A stretch of DNA of 64,000 nt from Pseudoxanthomonas sp. J31 (GTDB taxonomy: Bacteria; Pseudomonadota; Gammaproteobacteria; Xanthomonadales; Xanthomonadaceae), in assembly GCF_000510725.1 (NCBI RefSeq), contig NZ_AZNZ01000011.1, forward strand, positions 1 through 64,000. The letters run 5' to 3'. The position numbers were made by a program, and so were the translations under genes. Shown one piece after another: positions 56,472-64,000 of the stretch (its first letter is position 1; every line of letters begins with the position of its first letter). The notes beneath the pieces are model-generated. The model was not told the origin of the DNA. It saw nothing but the letters and a program-made list of their open reading frames with translations, and ran no database searches.

Positions 56472-58493
56472 ATGCCTGCAAGCCCGTTGTTCAAGCGCCT
56501 CCTGATCGCCAACCGCGGCGAGATCGCCTGCCGCGTCATCCGCACCTGCCGGCGCCTGGGGATCGAGACCGTGGCGGTGTACTCGGAGGCCGACGCCGGC
56601 GCCCTGCACGTGCGCATGGCCGACCATGCCGTGTGCATCGGCGGCGCGGCACCGGCCGAGAGCTACCTGCGCAGCGAGGCGGTGATCGACGCCGCGCTGC
56701 GCAGCGGCGCCGAGGCCATCCATCCCGGCTACGGCTTCCTGTCCGAGAACGCCGGCTTCGCCGAGGCGGTGGCCGCGGCGGGCCTGGTGTTCGTCGGTCC
56801 GCCGGCATCGGCCATGCAGCGCATGGGCAGCAAGGCCGGCGCCAAGCAGCTGATGGCCGCCGCCGGCGTCCCGGTCGTCCCCGGCTACAACGGCGAGGAC
56901 CAGTCCGCGGAAACACTGGCGGCCGAGGCGCAACGCACCGGCTTCCCGCTGATGGTCAAGGCGGCGCACGGCGGCGGTGGCAAGGGCATGCGCGTGGTGC
57001 ACGCGCCGGAGGACTTCGCCGCCGCGCTGGAAAGCTGCCAGCGCGAGGCACGCAACGCCTTCGGCCGCGACCGCGTGTTGCTGGAGCGCTACGTGCGCTC
57101 GCCGCGGCATATCGAGATCCAGGTGTTCGCCGACAGCCACGGCCAGGTGATCCACCTCAACGAGCGCGAATGCTCGGCCCAGCGCCGCTACCAGAAGGTG
57201 CTGGAGGAGTCGCCCTCGCCGTTCCTGACCCCGCGGCTGCGCGCGGCCATGGGCGAGGCGGCGGTCGCCGCGGCGCGCGCGATCGGCTACGTCAACGCCG
57301 GCACGGTCGAGTTCATCGTCGACCCGGAAGGCAACTTCTACTTCATGGAGATCAATACCCGGCTGCAGGTCGAGCATCCGGTGACCGAGATGGTCACCGG
57401 CCTGGACCTGGTGGAATGGCAGCTGCGCGTGGCCGCCGGCGAGCCGCTGCCGCTGCGCCAGGACCAGGTGCCGCAACGCGGCCACGCGATCGAGGTGCGG
57501 CTGTACGCGGAGGATCCGGATTCGGGCTTCCTGCCGGCCTCGGGCACGCTGCGCACGCTGGCCCTGCCCTCGCCCTCCGCACACGTGCGCGTGGATGCGG
57601 GCGTCGAACAGGGTGATGCGGTGAGCGTGTTCTACGATCCGATGATCGCCAAGCTGATCGTGCACGACGTGGACCGCCCCGCGGCGCTGGCCGGCCTGCG
57701 CGCGGCGCTGGCGCAATGCCATGTCGCCGGGCTGAAGACCAACATCGGTTTCCTCGAGGCGCTGGCGCGGCATCCGGCGTTGGTCGAGGGCCGGATCGAC
57801 ACCGGCTACCTGGACCGCCATCTGGACGAGTTCCTGCACGGCGGCGATGCGGCAGGCAGCGCCGAACTGGCGATCGCGGCGGTGGCGTTCCTGCTGCGTG
57901 CACAGCAGGCCGAGGCCGCACGGGCCGCGGCCGGCGCGGAGCCGCATTCGCCCTGGGCGCTGGCCGATGGCTGGCGCCTGCATGGGCGCGCCGCGCGCCA
58001 CCTGCGCCTGCGCTGCGGTGAAGCCACGCACGAGGTGCTGGCGCGCGGCCATGGCGGCCAGTGGCAGCTGTCGGTGGACGGCCGGGAACACGCCGTCGAC
58101 GGCGCGCGCACGCATGATGGCTGGGTGGAACTGCTGCTGGACGGTGTCGGCCGCCGCGCGCGCATGCGCTTCGACGGCGAGGTGCTGGAACTGCATGACG
58201 GCCGGCGCCGCCTGCAGGTCGCGCGCCTGTCCGGCGAACGCGCCGGCGGCGAGGAAGGCGGCGGCGACGGCCAGGTGCGTGCGCCCATGCCCGGCCGCGT
58301 GGTGGTCGTGCGGGTCGGGCCCGGGCAGCAGGTCGAGGCCGGTGCCGAGCTGCTGGTGATGGAGGCGATGAAGATGGAGCTGTCGGTCAAGGCGCCGCGC
58401 GCCGGCATCGTTTCCGCGCTGCGCGCTGCGGCCGGCGACTTCGTCGAGGCCGAGGCGGTGCTGGCCGTGGTCGGCGACGCGGAGGCGGCATGA
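56472..58493 (+). CDS. liuD: 3-Methylcrotonyl-CoA carboxylase, biotin (alpha) subunit
   Basis: A 673-aa biotin carboxylase plus BCCP. The biotin carboxylase domain (1-450) begins LIANRGEIACRVIRTCRRLG and includes the ATP-grasp Gly loop KAAHGGGGKGMR and EMNTRLQVEHPVTEM-type text (EINTRLQVEHPVTE). A linking domain leads to the biotinyl domain with the biotinylated Lys in EAMKMELSV (Lys about 634). It is the LiuB partner. ATG 56472 begins MPASPLFKRLL. Its TGA overlaps the liuE ATG (ATGA), so the two are translationally coupled. Confidence 0.95.
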   Translation: MPASPLFKRLLIANRGEIACRVIRTCRRLGIETVAVYSEADAGALHVRMADHAVCIGGAAPAESYLRSEAVIDAALRSGAEAIHPGYGFLSENAGFAEAVAAAGLVFVGPPASAMQRMGSKAGAKQLMAAAGVPVVPGYNGEDQSAETLAAEAQRTGFPLMVKAAHGGGGKGMRVVHAPEDFAAALESCQREARNAFGRDRVLLERYVRSPRHIEIQVFADSHGQVIHLNERECSAQRRYQKVLEESPSPFLTPRLRAAMGEAAVAAARAIGYVNAGTVEFIVDPEGNFYFMEINTRLQVEHPVTEMVTGLDLVEWQLRVAAGEPLPLRQDQVPQRGHAIEVRLYAEDPDSGFLPASGTLRTLALPSPSAHVRVDAGVEQGDAVSVFYDPMIAKLIVHDVDRPAALAGLRAALAQCHVAGLKTNIGFLEALARHPALVEGRIDTGYLDRHLDEFLHGGDAAGSAELAIAAVAFLLRAQQAEAARAAAGAEPHSPWALADGWRLHGRAARHLRLRCGEATHEVLARGHGGQWQLSVDGREHAVDGARTHDGWVELLLDGVGRRARMRFDGEVLELHDGRRRLQVARLSGERAGGEEGGGDGQVRAPMPGRVVVVRVGPGQQVEAGAELLVMEAMKMELSVKAPRAGIVSALRAAAGDFVEAEAVLAVVGDAEAA

Positions 58494-59383
58494 GCGAGTT
58501 CGTGCGCATCGTCGAGGTGGCCCCGCGCGACGGCCTGCAGAACGAGGTCGCGATGGTTGCCACCGCGGACAAGATCGTGCTGGTGGACCGGCTCTCGGCC
58601 ACCGGCCTGCGCAGCATCGAGGCCACCAGCTTCGTCAGCCCGAAATGGGTGCCGCAGCTGGCCGACGCGGCCGAGGTGATGGCCGGGATCCGGCGTCGGC
58701 CGGGGGTCGCCTATCCGGTACTGGTGCCCAACCTGCAGGGCTACGAGCGCGCGCGCGCCGCGGGCGCGGAGGAAGTGGCGGTGTTCACCGCCGCGTCGGA
58801 AGCCTTCAACCGGAAGAACACCAATGCCTCGATCGACGAGTCGATCGAGCGCTTCATGCCGGTGCTCGAGCGCGCCCGCGCCGACGGCGTGCGCGTGCGT
58901 GGCTATGTCTCCACCGTGCTGGGCTGCCCCTACCAGGGACAGGTGCCGCTGGCCGACGTGGTCCGGGTGGCGCGGCGGCTGCACGCGCTGGGCTGCTACG
59001 AGGTCTCGCTGGGCGACACCATCGGCGTGGGCACTCCGCGCAAGGCGCGGGAAATGCTGCTGGCGGTCGCCGCCGAGGTGCCGATGCAGGCGCTGGCAGT
59101 GCATTTCCATGACACCTGGGGCCAGGCCCTGGCCAATGTCGCCGCCTGCGTGGAAGCCGGCGTGCGCGTGGCCGACGCCGCGGTCGCCGGCACCGGCGGC
59201 TGCCCCTACGCGCGCGGCGCCAGCGGCAACCTCGCGACCGAGGACCTGGTGTACATGCTGCACGGCATGGGCCTGGAGACCGGGGTCGACCTGGAGGCGC
59301 TGGCGGAGACGGGGCGTTGGCTGGCTGGTGTGCTGGGCCGCACGACCGGCAGCAAGGTTGGGCAGGCGCTGGCGCGGGAGTGA
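58490..59383 (+). CDS. liuE: Hydroxymethylglutaryl-CoA lyase
   Basis: A 297-aa TIM-barrel enzyme cleaving HMG-CoA into acetyl-CoA and acetoacetate, the last step of leucine catabolism. Motifs: VEVAPRDGLQNE (metal/substrate Asp), FVSPKWVPQLADA, TVLGCPYQGQ, LAVHFHDTWGQALAN (metal His pair) and the signature GTGGCPYARGASGNLATED with the catalytic Cys. ATG 58490 overlaps liuD. No terminator is clear; a CCGGAT...ATCCGG palindrome follows about 110 bp downstream. Confidence 0.95.
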   Translation: MSEFVRIVEVAPRDGLQNEVAMVATADKIVLVDRLSATGLRSIEATSFVSPKWVPQLADAAEVMAGIRRRPGVAYPVLVPNLQGYERARAAGAEEVAVFTAASEAFNRKNTNASIDESIERFMPVLERARADGVRVRGYVSTVLGCPYQGQVPLADVVRVARRLHALGCYEVSLGDTIGVGTPRKAREMLLAVAAEVPMQALAVHFHDTWGQALANVAACVEAGVRVADAAVAGTGGCPYARGASGNLATEDLVYMLHGMGLETGVDLEALAETGRWLAGVLGRTTGSKVGQALARE

Positions 59384-59491
59384 GCGAAGCCGGACGCGCT
59401 TCGTCTGGCCGGCCTCCCCCTTCGCGGCGGAACGTTGCAGGGCGCGCGCGATGCTGCGATCGGCGCGGCGACTGGCACACCGGCCCTCACC

Positions 59492-59514
59492 CCGGATGCG
59501 CTTCGCTTATCCGG
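59492..59514. repeat. REP-like palindrome
   Basis: CCGGATGCGCTTCGCTTATCCGG, an 8-on-8 palindromic core with GCGCTTCGCTT centre, matching (as reverse complement) the left end of copy A at 38768. It lies in the convergent space between liuE and the MOSC gene and may aid transcript ending. Confidence 0.7.
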
Positions 59515-59589
59515 CCACGTGATGCGGCGGATGGACGGCTTCCCTGGCCCTGCCGGGAATCATCCTCTCTGGAGGCAGAGGGAACGCCG

Positions 59590-60288
59590 TCAACCCTGCG
59601 GGCCTTGCAGGCGCGAATCCCAGCTTTCGGTCTGGCCCTGTTCGAGGCGGCGCTCGAAGGTGCGCTGCCAGGAAGGCACCAGCGGTAGCCGCAGCGCCGC
59701 GCGCAGTTCGTCCTGGTCCAGGGTGCGCCGGTACAGCAGCGCGGCCAGGCGTGGCAGCGGCCATTCCGGATACGGGCGTTCCAGCAGGAGCAGGTCATCG
59801 CCGGCCTGAACCTGGCCGGGTTCGAGCACGCGGTAGTACCAGCCACTGCGGCCGCTGTCCTGCACCCGGCGCGCCATGTCCGGCACGCCGAAGCGGTCGG
59901 ACAGCTTCCAGCACGGTTGCCGCCCCTGCGCCACCTCGACCACGGCCGTGCCCAGGCGCAGGCGGTCGCCGAGGCAGATACCGGACTCGGTGACGCCGTT
60001 GGTGCTGATGTTCTCGCCGAACGCGCCGGCGGCCTGCAGCAGCGGATGCGCGCCGATTTCCGCGGCCCACGCCGCGTAGTGGTCGCGGGCGTAGTGGTGG
60101 ATGGCCTTGTCGGGACCGCCATGCACGCGGCGGTCGCCCTGTTCGTCGCCCTGCAGGCCCTCGGGGCCGATCGCGACCGGCCCCTGGCGTGGTTGCTTGG
60201 CGATCGCGCTGCGGCTGCCGGGCCGGGTATACGCCACGGCCGTGCCGGTGAGCACGGCCTCGACCCGGGCCAGGACGCGCGCGCTCAC
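59590..60288 (-). CDS. MOSC domain-containing protein (YiiM-like)
   Basis: A 232-aa protein of the YiiM family, MOSC-domain proteins that bind molybdenum cofactor-type ligands and confer tolerance to N-hydroxylated bases in E. coli. Features: GPEGLQGDEQGDRRVHGGPDKAIHHYARDHYAAWAAE, AFGENISTNG (about 88-97), the conserved Cys in EVAQGRQPCWKLSDRFG (about 128) and GWYYRVLEPG. A C-terminal helical extension (about 180-232) follows. The start is GTG 60288 with only a weak upstream purine stretch. It may pair with the aminotransferase gene 50 bp upstream. Confidence 0.88.
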   Translation of the reverse strand: MSARVLARVEAVLTGTAVAYTRPGSRSAIAKQPRQGPVAIGPEGLQGDEQGDRRVHGGPDKAIHHYARDHYAAWAAEIGAHPLLQAAGAFGENISTNGVTESGICLGDRLRLGTAVVEVAQGRQPCWKLSDRFGVPDMARRVQDSGRSGWYYRVLEPGQVQAGDDLLLLERPYPEWPLPRLAALLYRRTLDQDELRAALRLPLVPSWQRTFERRLEQGQTESWDSRLQGPQG

Positions 60289-60337
60289 GCGCCCACCACC
60301 GCGCCGACAGGACGGCGATGGGCACGTGCCGCCGGCA

Positions 60338-61537
60338 TCAGGCCGCCGCGGGCAGTGCCGCGATCTCGGCCTTCAGCAGCTCGCCCAGGACCTTGATGCC
60401 CTGGTCGATCTTCTCCGCCGGCACGGTCACGAAGGACAGGCGCAGGGTGTTGCGGCGCGGTTCGGCGGCGTAGAACGGCGCGCCCGGCACGAAGGCCACG
60501 TTGCGCTCGATTGCCTTGGCCAGCAGCGCGCCGGTATCGATGCCTTCCGGCAGCTCGACCCAGATGAACATGCCGCCTTCCGGGCGGTTCCAGCGCGCTT
60601 CCTTGGGGAACTCGCGCTCCAGCGCCGCCAGCATGTGCTGGCACTGGGCGCCGTACAGGCTGCGGATCGAGGGGATATGGCGGTCGATGAAGCCGTCCTG
60701 CACCGCCTCGTGGACGATGCGCTGCGAGAACGACGGGGTGTGCAGGTCGGCGGCCTGCTTGGCCTGGACCATCTTGCCGAGGATCTCCTCCGGCGCCACC
60801 ACGTAGCCCAGGCGCAGGCCCGGGGCCAGCACCTTGGAGAACGAGCCCATGTAGATCACGCCGTCGGGGTTCATCGACAGCAGGCTGGGCAGCGCCTCGC
60901 CGCCGTAGGACAGCTCGCCGTACGGGTCGTCCTCGACCAGCGGCACGCCGGCCCTGGCGGCCAGCTCGACCAGGGCCTTGCGGCGCTCCAGCGGCATGCG
61001 CCGGCCGGTCGGGTTCTGGAAGTTCGGCAGGCAGTACAGGAAGCGCGCGCCTTCCAGGTCGGCCGGGGTGATCTGGTCGGTGACGATGCCCTGGGCATCG
61101 CTGGGCAGGGAGGCGAACTTCGGCGCGAACAGCGAGAACGCCTGCAGCGCGCCGAGGTAGCTCGGGGTTTCGACCAGGACCTTGCTGCCCTCGTCGATCA
61201 GCACCTTGCCAAGCAGGTCCAGGCCCTGCTGCGAGCCGGTGGTGATCAGCACGCGCGAGGCCGGGATCTTCGCGCCATTGCGGCCCAGGCGCTCGGCCAC
61301 CCATTCGCGCAGCGGGGTGTAGCCTTCGGTCGGGCCGTACTGCAGGGCCGCGTGCGGGGCCTCGCGCAGCACCTTCTCGGTGGCCTCGCGCATGCGCTCG
61401 ACCGGGAAGGTCGCCGGAGACGGCAGGCCGCCGGCGAAGGAAATGACTTCGGGACGCTCGGTGACCTTGAGGATCTCGCGGATCGCAGAGCTGGTGAGGG
61501 CCCGGGCGCGCCCGGACAGCGTGAATTGGGTGCTCAT
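60338..61537 (-). CDS. PLP-dependent aminotransferase, class I (2-aminoadipate/LysN-like)
   Basis: A 399-aa fold-type I aminotransferase. The PLP Lys is in GSFSKVLAPGLRLGY (Lys about 235), with EDDPYGELSYGG (Asp-Tyr for PLP), FQNPTGRRM (substrate/PLP Asn) and the C-terminal RLSFVTVP (substrate Arg). The N-terminal TSSAIREILKVTERPEVISFAGGLPS resembles 2-aminoadipate and kynurenine/aromatic aminotransferases of the LysN type. The substrate is not determined by sequence alone. ATG 61537 starts MSTQFTLSGRAR. Confidence 0.9.
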   Translation of the reverse strand: MSTQFTLSGRARALTSSAIREILKVTERPEVISFAGGLPSPATFPVERMREATEKVLREAPHAALQYGPTEGYTPLREWVAERLGRNGAKIPASRVLITTGSQQGLDLLGKVLIDEGSKVLVETPSYLGALQAFSLFAPKFASLPSDAQGIVTDQITPADLEGARFLYCLPNFQNPTGRRMPLERRKALVELAARAGVPLVEDDPYGELSYGGEALPSLLSMNPDGVIYMGSFSKVLAPGLRLGYVVAPEEILGKMVQAKQAADLHTPSFSQRIVHEAVQDGFIDRHIPSIRSLYGAQCQHMLAALEREFPKEARWNRPEGGMFIWVELPEGIDTGALLAKAIERNVAFVPGAPFYAAEPRRNTLRLSFVTVPAEKIDQGIKVLGELLKAEIAALPAAA

Positions 61538-61681
61538 GGGCCTAGTCTAACGGTTATGCCCGCCGCGGGCCCATTGCTGCGGCGCAGCGCCCGGGGCACC
61601 CGCAGACCGGTTCTTCACGCCGACCCGCCGCATCCTTGCAGGCCGACGGGCGCGGCGCCCGATGCACCCCAGGAGGCAGGC

Positions 61682-61870
61682 ATGTCTTTCCGCCAGTTCC
61701 CCGCCACCGGCAACGACGGCAACGCCTACGTCATCATCGAGTTCCACGACGAGAACGGCCCCGACGGCCGCCCGTCCCTGCGCTACGAACTGCCCGACGG
61801 CCAGCGCCTGGTGCGCAAGGACAAGCAGTTCAGCAACGAGGACGGCAGCCTGGTGCTGACCGCCGACTGA
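61682..61870 (+). CDS. Small conserved hypothetical protein
   Basis: A 62-aa acidic, hydrophilic protein reading MSFRQFPATGNDGNAYVII at the start, with EFHDENGPDG and ...YELPDGQRLVRKDKQF and an all-beta look. I do not recognise a family; similar short proteins occur in Xanthomonadaceae. ATG 61682 has a strong AGGAGG site, which supports expression. It is divergent from the aminotransferase gene, sharing a 144-bp region, and its stop is 4 bp from that of the convergent prephenate dehydrogenase gene. Confidence 0.7.
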   Translation: MSFRQFPATGNDGNAYVIIEFHDENGPDGRPSLRYELPDGQRLVRKDKQFSNEDGSLVLTAD

Positions 61871-61874
61871 GGGC

Positions 61875-63008
61875 TCAGGGCCGTTCCAGCACCCGGCCCA
61901 GGCCGCTGCGGTCGATCGCCCCGGCCGCGGCGCGCAGGCGCTCGACGTCGGCGTCGGCGTCGAAGCCGATGCGGAAGTGCACCTCGCCGGCCGGGGTGCG
62001 CGAGGAGTGGATCGAGGTCAGGTTGATGCCGTGCTCCTCGAACACGTGCAGCAGCGCGCGCAGCGAGCCAGGGCGGTCCTCCGGCAGGTGCACGCTCAGG
62101 CGCCGGCTCTCGGTGAGGTCGGCCAGCAGGTAGCCCACCCGTTCGAAGGTGTAGCTGCCCTCTTCCAGCGCGGCCTCGCCCCAGGCGGCGCGATTGGCGG
62201 CCAGGTAGTGCTCGCGGAACTCGGCCCGCGCCTGGTCGTCGCCACGGGCCACCAGCACCTGCAGCCGCGCGATCTCCGCCGCCAGCCGCGACAGCACCTC
62301 CACGGTGTGCGGATTGCCGAACTGGATGTCCTCGTACACCTGCGGGTTGAGCGAGAGGATGCGCGCGGCCACGGCCGCGTCCATCTCGAAGCCGATCGAG
62401 CGGTACGGCATCAGCTCGGCCGGGCCGCCCAGTTCGCCGGCGAAGCTGCGCAGCACCCCGGCCTGGCCGAGGTGCACGGCATGCACCATCGCCTGCACCA
62501 GGGCCATGACCCGGTCGTGGTGCGCCGGGGTGGCGCGCACGTATTCGCCCTGCAGCGCGTGCAGCAGCTGGTCGACCCAGCCGCGCCAGTGCTCGAGGCG
62601 TTCCTCGCACACCACAACCACCCGCCCGCGCAAGGTCGGGGTCTTCAGCGGCGCGGTCATCGGATGCAGGCCCACCACCTCGGCGCGCGAAGCCAGCATG
62701 GCCGCCACCGGCGCCTGCTTGATCGAGGTGATGTCCAGCCACAGGCGGCCGGCCTCGCGCCCGGCCGAGCGCTGCACGTAGTCGCCAATCAGCGTGGCGG
62801 CGTCGCGGATCGGCACGCTGAACACCAGTACGTCGGCCTCGGCCAGCAGGCGCTCGGACGGATCGCTGCCCGGGTCGGCCGGGTCGTGGCCCAGCACCCG
62901 CAGTCCCATGCGGTCCTCGAAGAAGCGGCGCAGCCAGCGGCCATAGGCCCCGGCACTGCCCACCACGCCCACCACCGGATGGGCCGGCACCCCCACGCTG
63001 CCGATCAA
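61875..63008 (-). CDS. tyrA: Prephenate dehydrogenase with ACT domain
   Basis: A ~377-aa TyrA-type enzyme converting prephenate to 4-hydroxyphenylpyruvate for tyrosine synthesis. The Rossmann region GVVGSAGAYGRWLRRFFED begins near the N-terminus, then DVLVFSVPIRDAATLI, WLDITSIKQAPVAAML and GLHPMTAPLKTPTLRGRVVVVCEE (catalytic His region), as in fused chorismate mutase/TyrA enzymes. A C-terminal ACT domain (about 295-377, SVHLPEDRPGSLRALLHVFEEHGINLTSIHSSR) suggests feedback control by tyrosine or phenylalanine. The start is uncertain: TTG 63008 overlaps the pdxY stop (TTGA), while GTG 62996 starts four residues later. Confidence 0.85.
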   Translation of the reverse strand: MIGSVGVPAHPVVGVVGSAGAYGRWLRRFFEDRMGLRVLGHDPADPGSDPSERLLAEADVLVFSVPIRDAATLIGDYVQRSAGREAGRLWLDITSIKQAPVAAMLASRAEVVGLHPMTAPLKTPTLRGRVVVVCEERLEHWRGWVDQLLHALQGEYVRATPAHHDRVMALVQAMVHAVHLGQAGVLRSFAGELGGPAELMPYRSIGFEMDAAVAARILSLNPQVYEDIQFGNPHTVEVLSRLAAEIARLQVLVARGDDQARAEFREHYLAANRAAWGEAALEEGSYTFERVGYLLADLTESRRLSVHLPEDRPGSLRALLHVFEEHGINLTSIHSSRTPAGEVHFRIGFDADADVERLRAAAGAIDRSGLGRVLERP

Positions 63009-63922
63009 AGCGCCACCGCCGGGAAGCGCGCCGGGCCGGAAGCCAGCGCCGCGGCCGCCGCCGCCTGCACGTCCAGCTCCTCCCAGCGGTTGGCCAGGGT
63101 CGACTCCAGAGTGGCGTGCACGCCGGCCAGGGCGCGCTCGGCGGCGCGTTGCGGCGCTTCGCCGCGCAGCAGGAAGGTCGCCACCAGCGCGGTGAGCACG
63201 TCGCCGGTGCCGGCCACGTCCACCGCCAGGCGTGGCGAGCGCAGGCGCCAGGCCTGTTCGCGCCCGACCAGCAGGGTCAGCAGCTGGTCGCCATCGTCCT
63301 CGCCCTCGCCCACCACGCTGTGCGCCAGCACCCACTGCGGGCCGCGCTGCAGCAGCTCGCGCGCGGCCTGCAGCGCGTCGGATTCGCGCAGCGCCGGCCG
63401 GCCGGCCAGGCGCTCCAGCTCGAAGGCGTTGGGCGTGACCATCCACGCCAGCGGCAACAGGCGCTGCACGAACACCTGCTCCAGCCCGGGTTCGACGTAG
63501 GCACCGGTATGGGTATCGCCAATCACCGGGTCCAGCAGGTAGCGCGGCGCCGTGCCGGCGGCATGGTTGCGCTCCAGCCAGGTGGCGAAGGCCTCGCCGT
63601 TGGCGACGCTGCCGAAGTAGCCGGAGGCCAGCAGCGGCGCGCGCGCGGTGACGCCGCGCTCGTCCAGGCCCAGCAGCAGCTCGGCCAGCCAGTCGGCCGG
63701 CAGCACCCTGCCGCGCAGGGTCGGGTAAAAGGGGGTGTTGCTGAACAGCGTGGTCGGCACCTCGGCCACGCGCACGCCCAGCATGCGCAACACCGGCGTG
63801 GCCGCGCTGTTGCCGGCGTAGCCGTAGGCCAGCTGCGACTGGACGGACACCAGGTCCACCGGCGAAGGCCCCTGCGGGCGGTTGCGGCGCTCGTGGACCA
63901 GGTGGCTTTCCAGTTGGCTCAT
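63005..63922 (-). CDS. pdxY: Pyridoxal kinase
   Basis: A 305-aa ribokinase-superfamily enzyme phosphorylating pyridoxal to PLP. Features: SVQSQLAYGYAGNSAATPVLRMLGV (substrate site, about 26-50), the YLLDPVIGDTHTGAYVEPG segment (about 148-166), and the anion-hole/catalytic motif DVAGTGDVLTALVATFLL (about 233-250). It starts at ATG 63922. Its stop overlaps the prephenate dehydrogenase start, so they are co-translated, while PLP output would feed the aminotransferase downstream. Confidence 0.93.
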   Translation of the reverse strand: MSQLESHLVHERRNRPQGPSPVDLVSVQSQLAYGYAGNSAATPVLRMLGVRVAEVPTTLFSNTPFYPTLRGRVLPADWLAELLLGLDERGVTARAPLLASGYFGSVANGEAFATWLERNHAAGTAPRYLLDPVIGDTHTGAYVEPGLEQVFVQRLLPLAWMVTPNAFELERLAGRPALRESDALQAARELLQRGPQWVLAHSVVGEGEDDGDQLLTLLVGREQAWRLRSPRLAVDVAGTGDVLTALVATFLLRGEAPQRAAERALAGVHATLESTLANRWEELDVQAAAAAALASGPARFPAVAL

Positions 63923-64000
63923 GCGGAGGGCTTCGGAAGGAGGCAGCGCATGCTAGCGCGTGCTTCCGGGCGCCGCGCGCAGCGTTTCAGGAGCAACGGA

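Overview
The window is a GC-rich, densely packed chromosomal segment from a gammaproteobacterium of the Xanthomonadaceae (Lysobacterales). The evidence is a PEP synthase next to its regulatory protein, a GNAT-TadA gene, a Xanthomonas/Caulobacter-type TonB receptor, split liu genes, fused isobutyryl-CoA mutase IcmF, and intergenic GATTCGG-type heptads and CCGGAT...ATCCGG palindromes. The xylan enzymes fit a plant-biomass degrader such as Pseudoxanthomonas or a relative, but the genus is an inference. No rRNA, tRNA, CRISPR array, insertion sequence or prophage was recognised.

Layout. 1-9.1 kb: secreted barnase-type RNase with barstar, ABC-F Uup, DbpA, Apt, SelO, a GST, a cold-shock protein, a flavin monooxygenase and a DUF1249 protein. 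9.2-12.5 kb: divergent ppsR/ppsA. 12.6-17.3 kb: a two-gene minus-strand unit made of a 1247-aa membrane patatin-like phospholipase and an SH3b protein with a possible Cys/His hydrolase domain. 17.6-25.5 kb: housekeeping and small enzymes (Orn, a GNAT-TadA fusion, an Inh-type protease inhibitor lipoprotein, a DJ-1-like protein, an aldo/keto reductase, a YjdM-type zinc ribbon protein, a two-domain lipocalin, DUF1328, a Tat-exported SDR). 25.7-32.5 kb: a carbohydrate region with a TonB-dependent receptor, a divergent GH11-like xylanase lipoprotein and a Tat-exported GH51 arabinofuranosidase. 33.1-34.8 kb: a visibly AT-richer OLD-family ATPase/TOPRIM nuclease, probably an acquired defence gene. 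34.9-38.5 kb: IcmF with heptad-repeat DNA translated within it. 38.9-41.4 kb: an outer-membrane protein and a TetR/hydrolase operon with a duplicated candidate operator.

41.5-59.4 kb holds a complete but interrupted leucine-catabolism set on the plus strand: leucine dehydrogenase, liuA, thiolase, liuB, liuC, liuD and liuE. Between these lie a subtilisin autotransporter, two alanine-rich lipoproteins, a GH8 exo-oligoxylanase and a feoAB operon with a Fur-like box. 59.6-63.9 kb: a MOSC protein, an aminotransferase, a small conserved protein, prephenate dehydrogenase and pyridoxal kinase.

Two repeat types link the intergenic regions: a roughly 75-155 bp dispersed element (at least four copies) and period-7 heptad arrays (five sites, two of them inside icmF). 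The genes together indicate uptake and hydrolysis of arabinoxylan and branched-chain amino-acid catabolism. The most unusual items are the GNAT-TadA fusion, the patatin/SH3b pair, the solitary OLD nuclease, the divergent GH11 enzyme and the repeat insertions in icmF.
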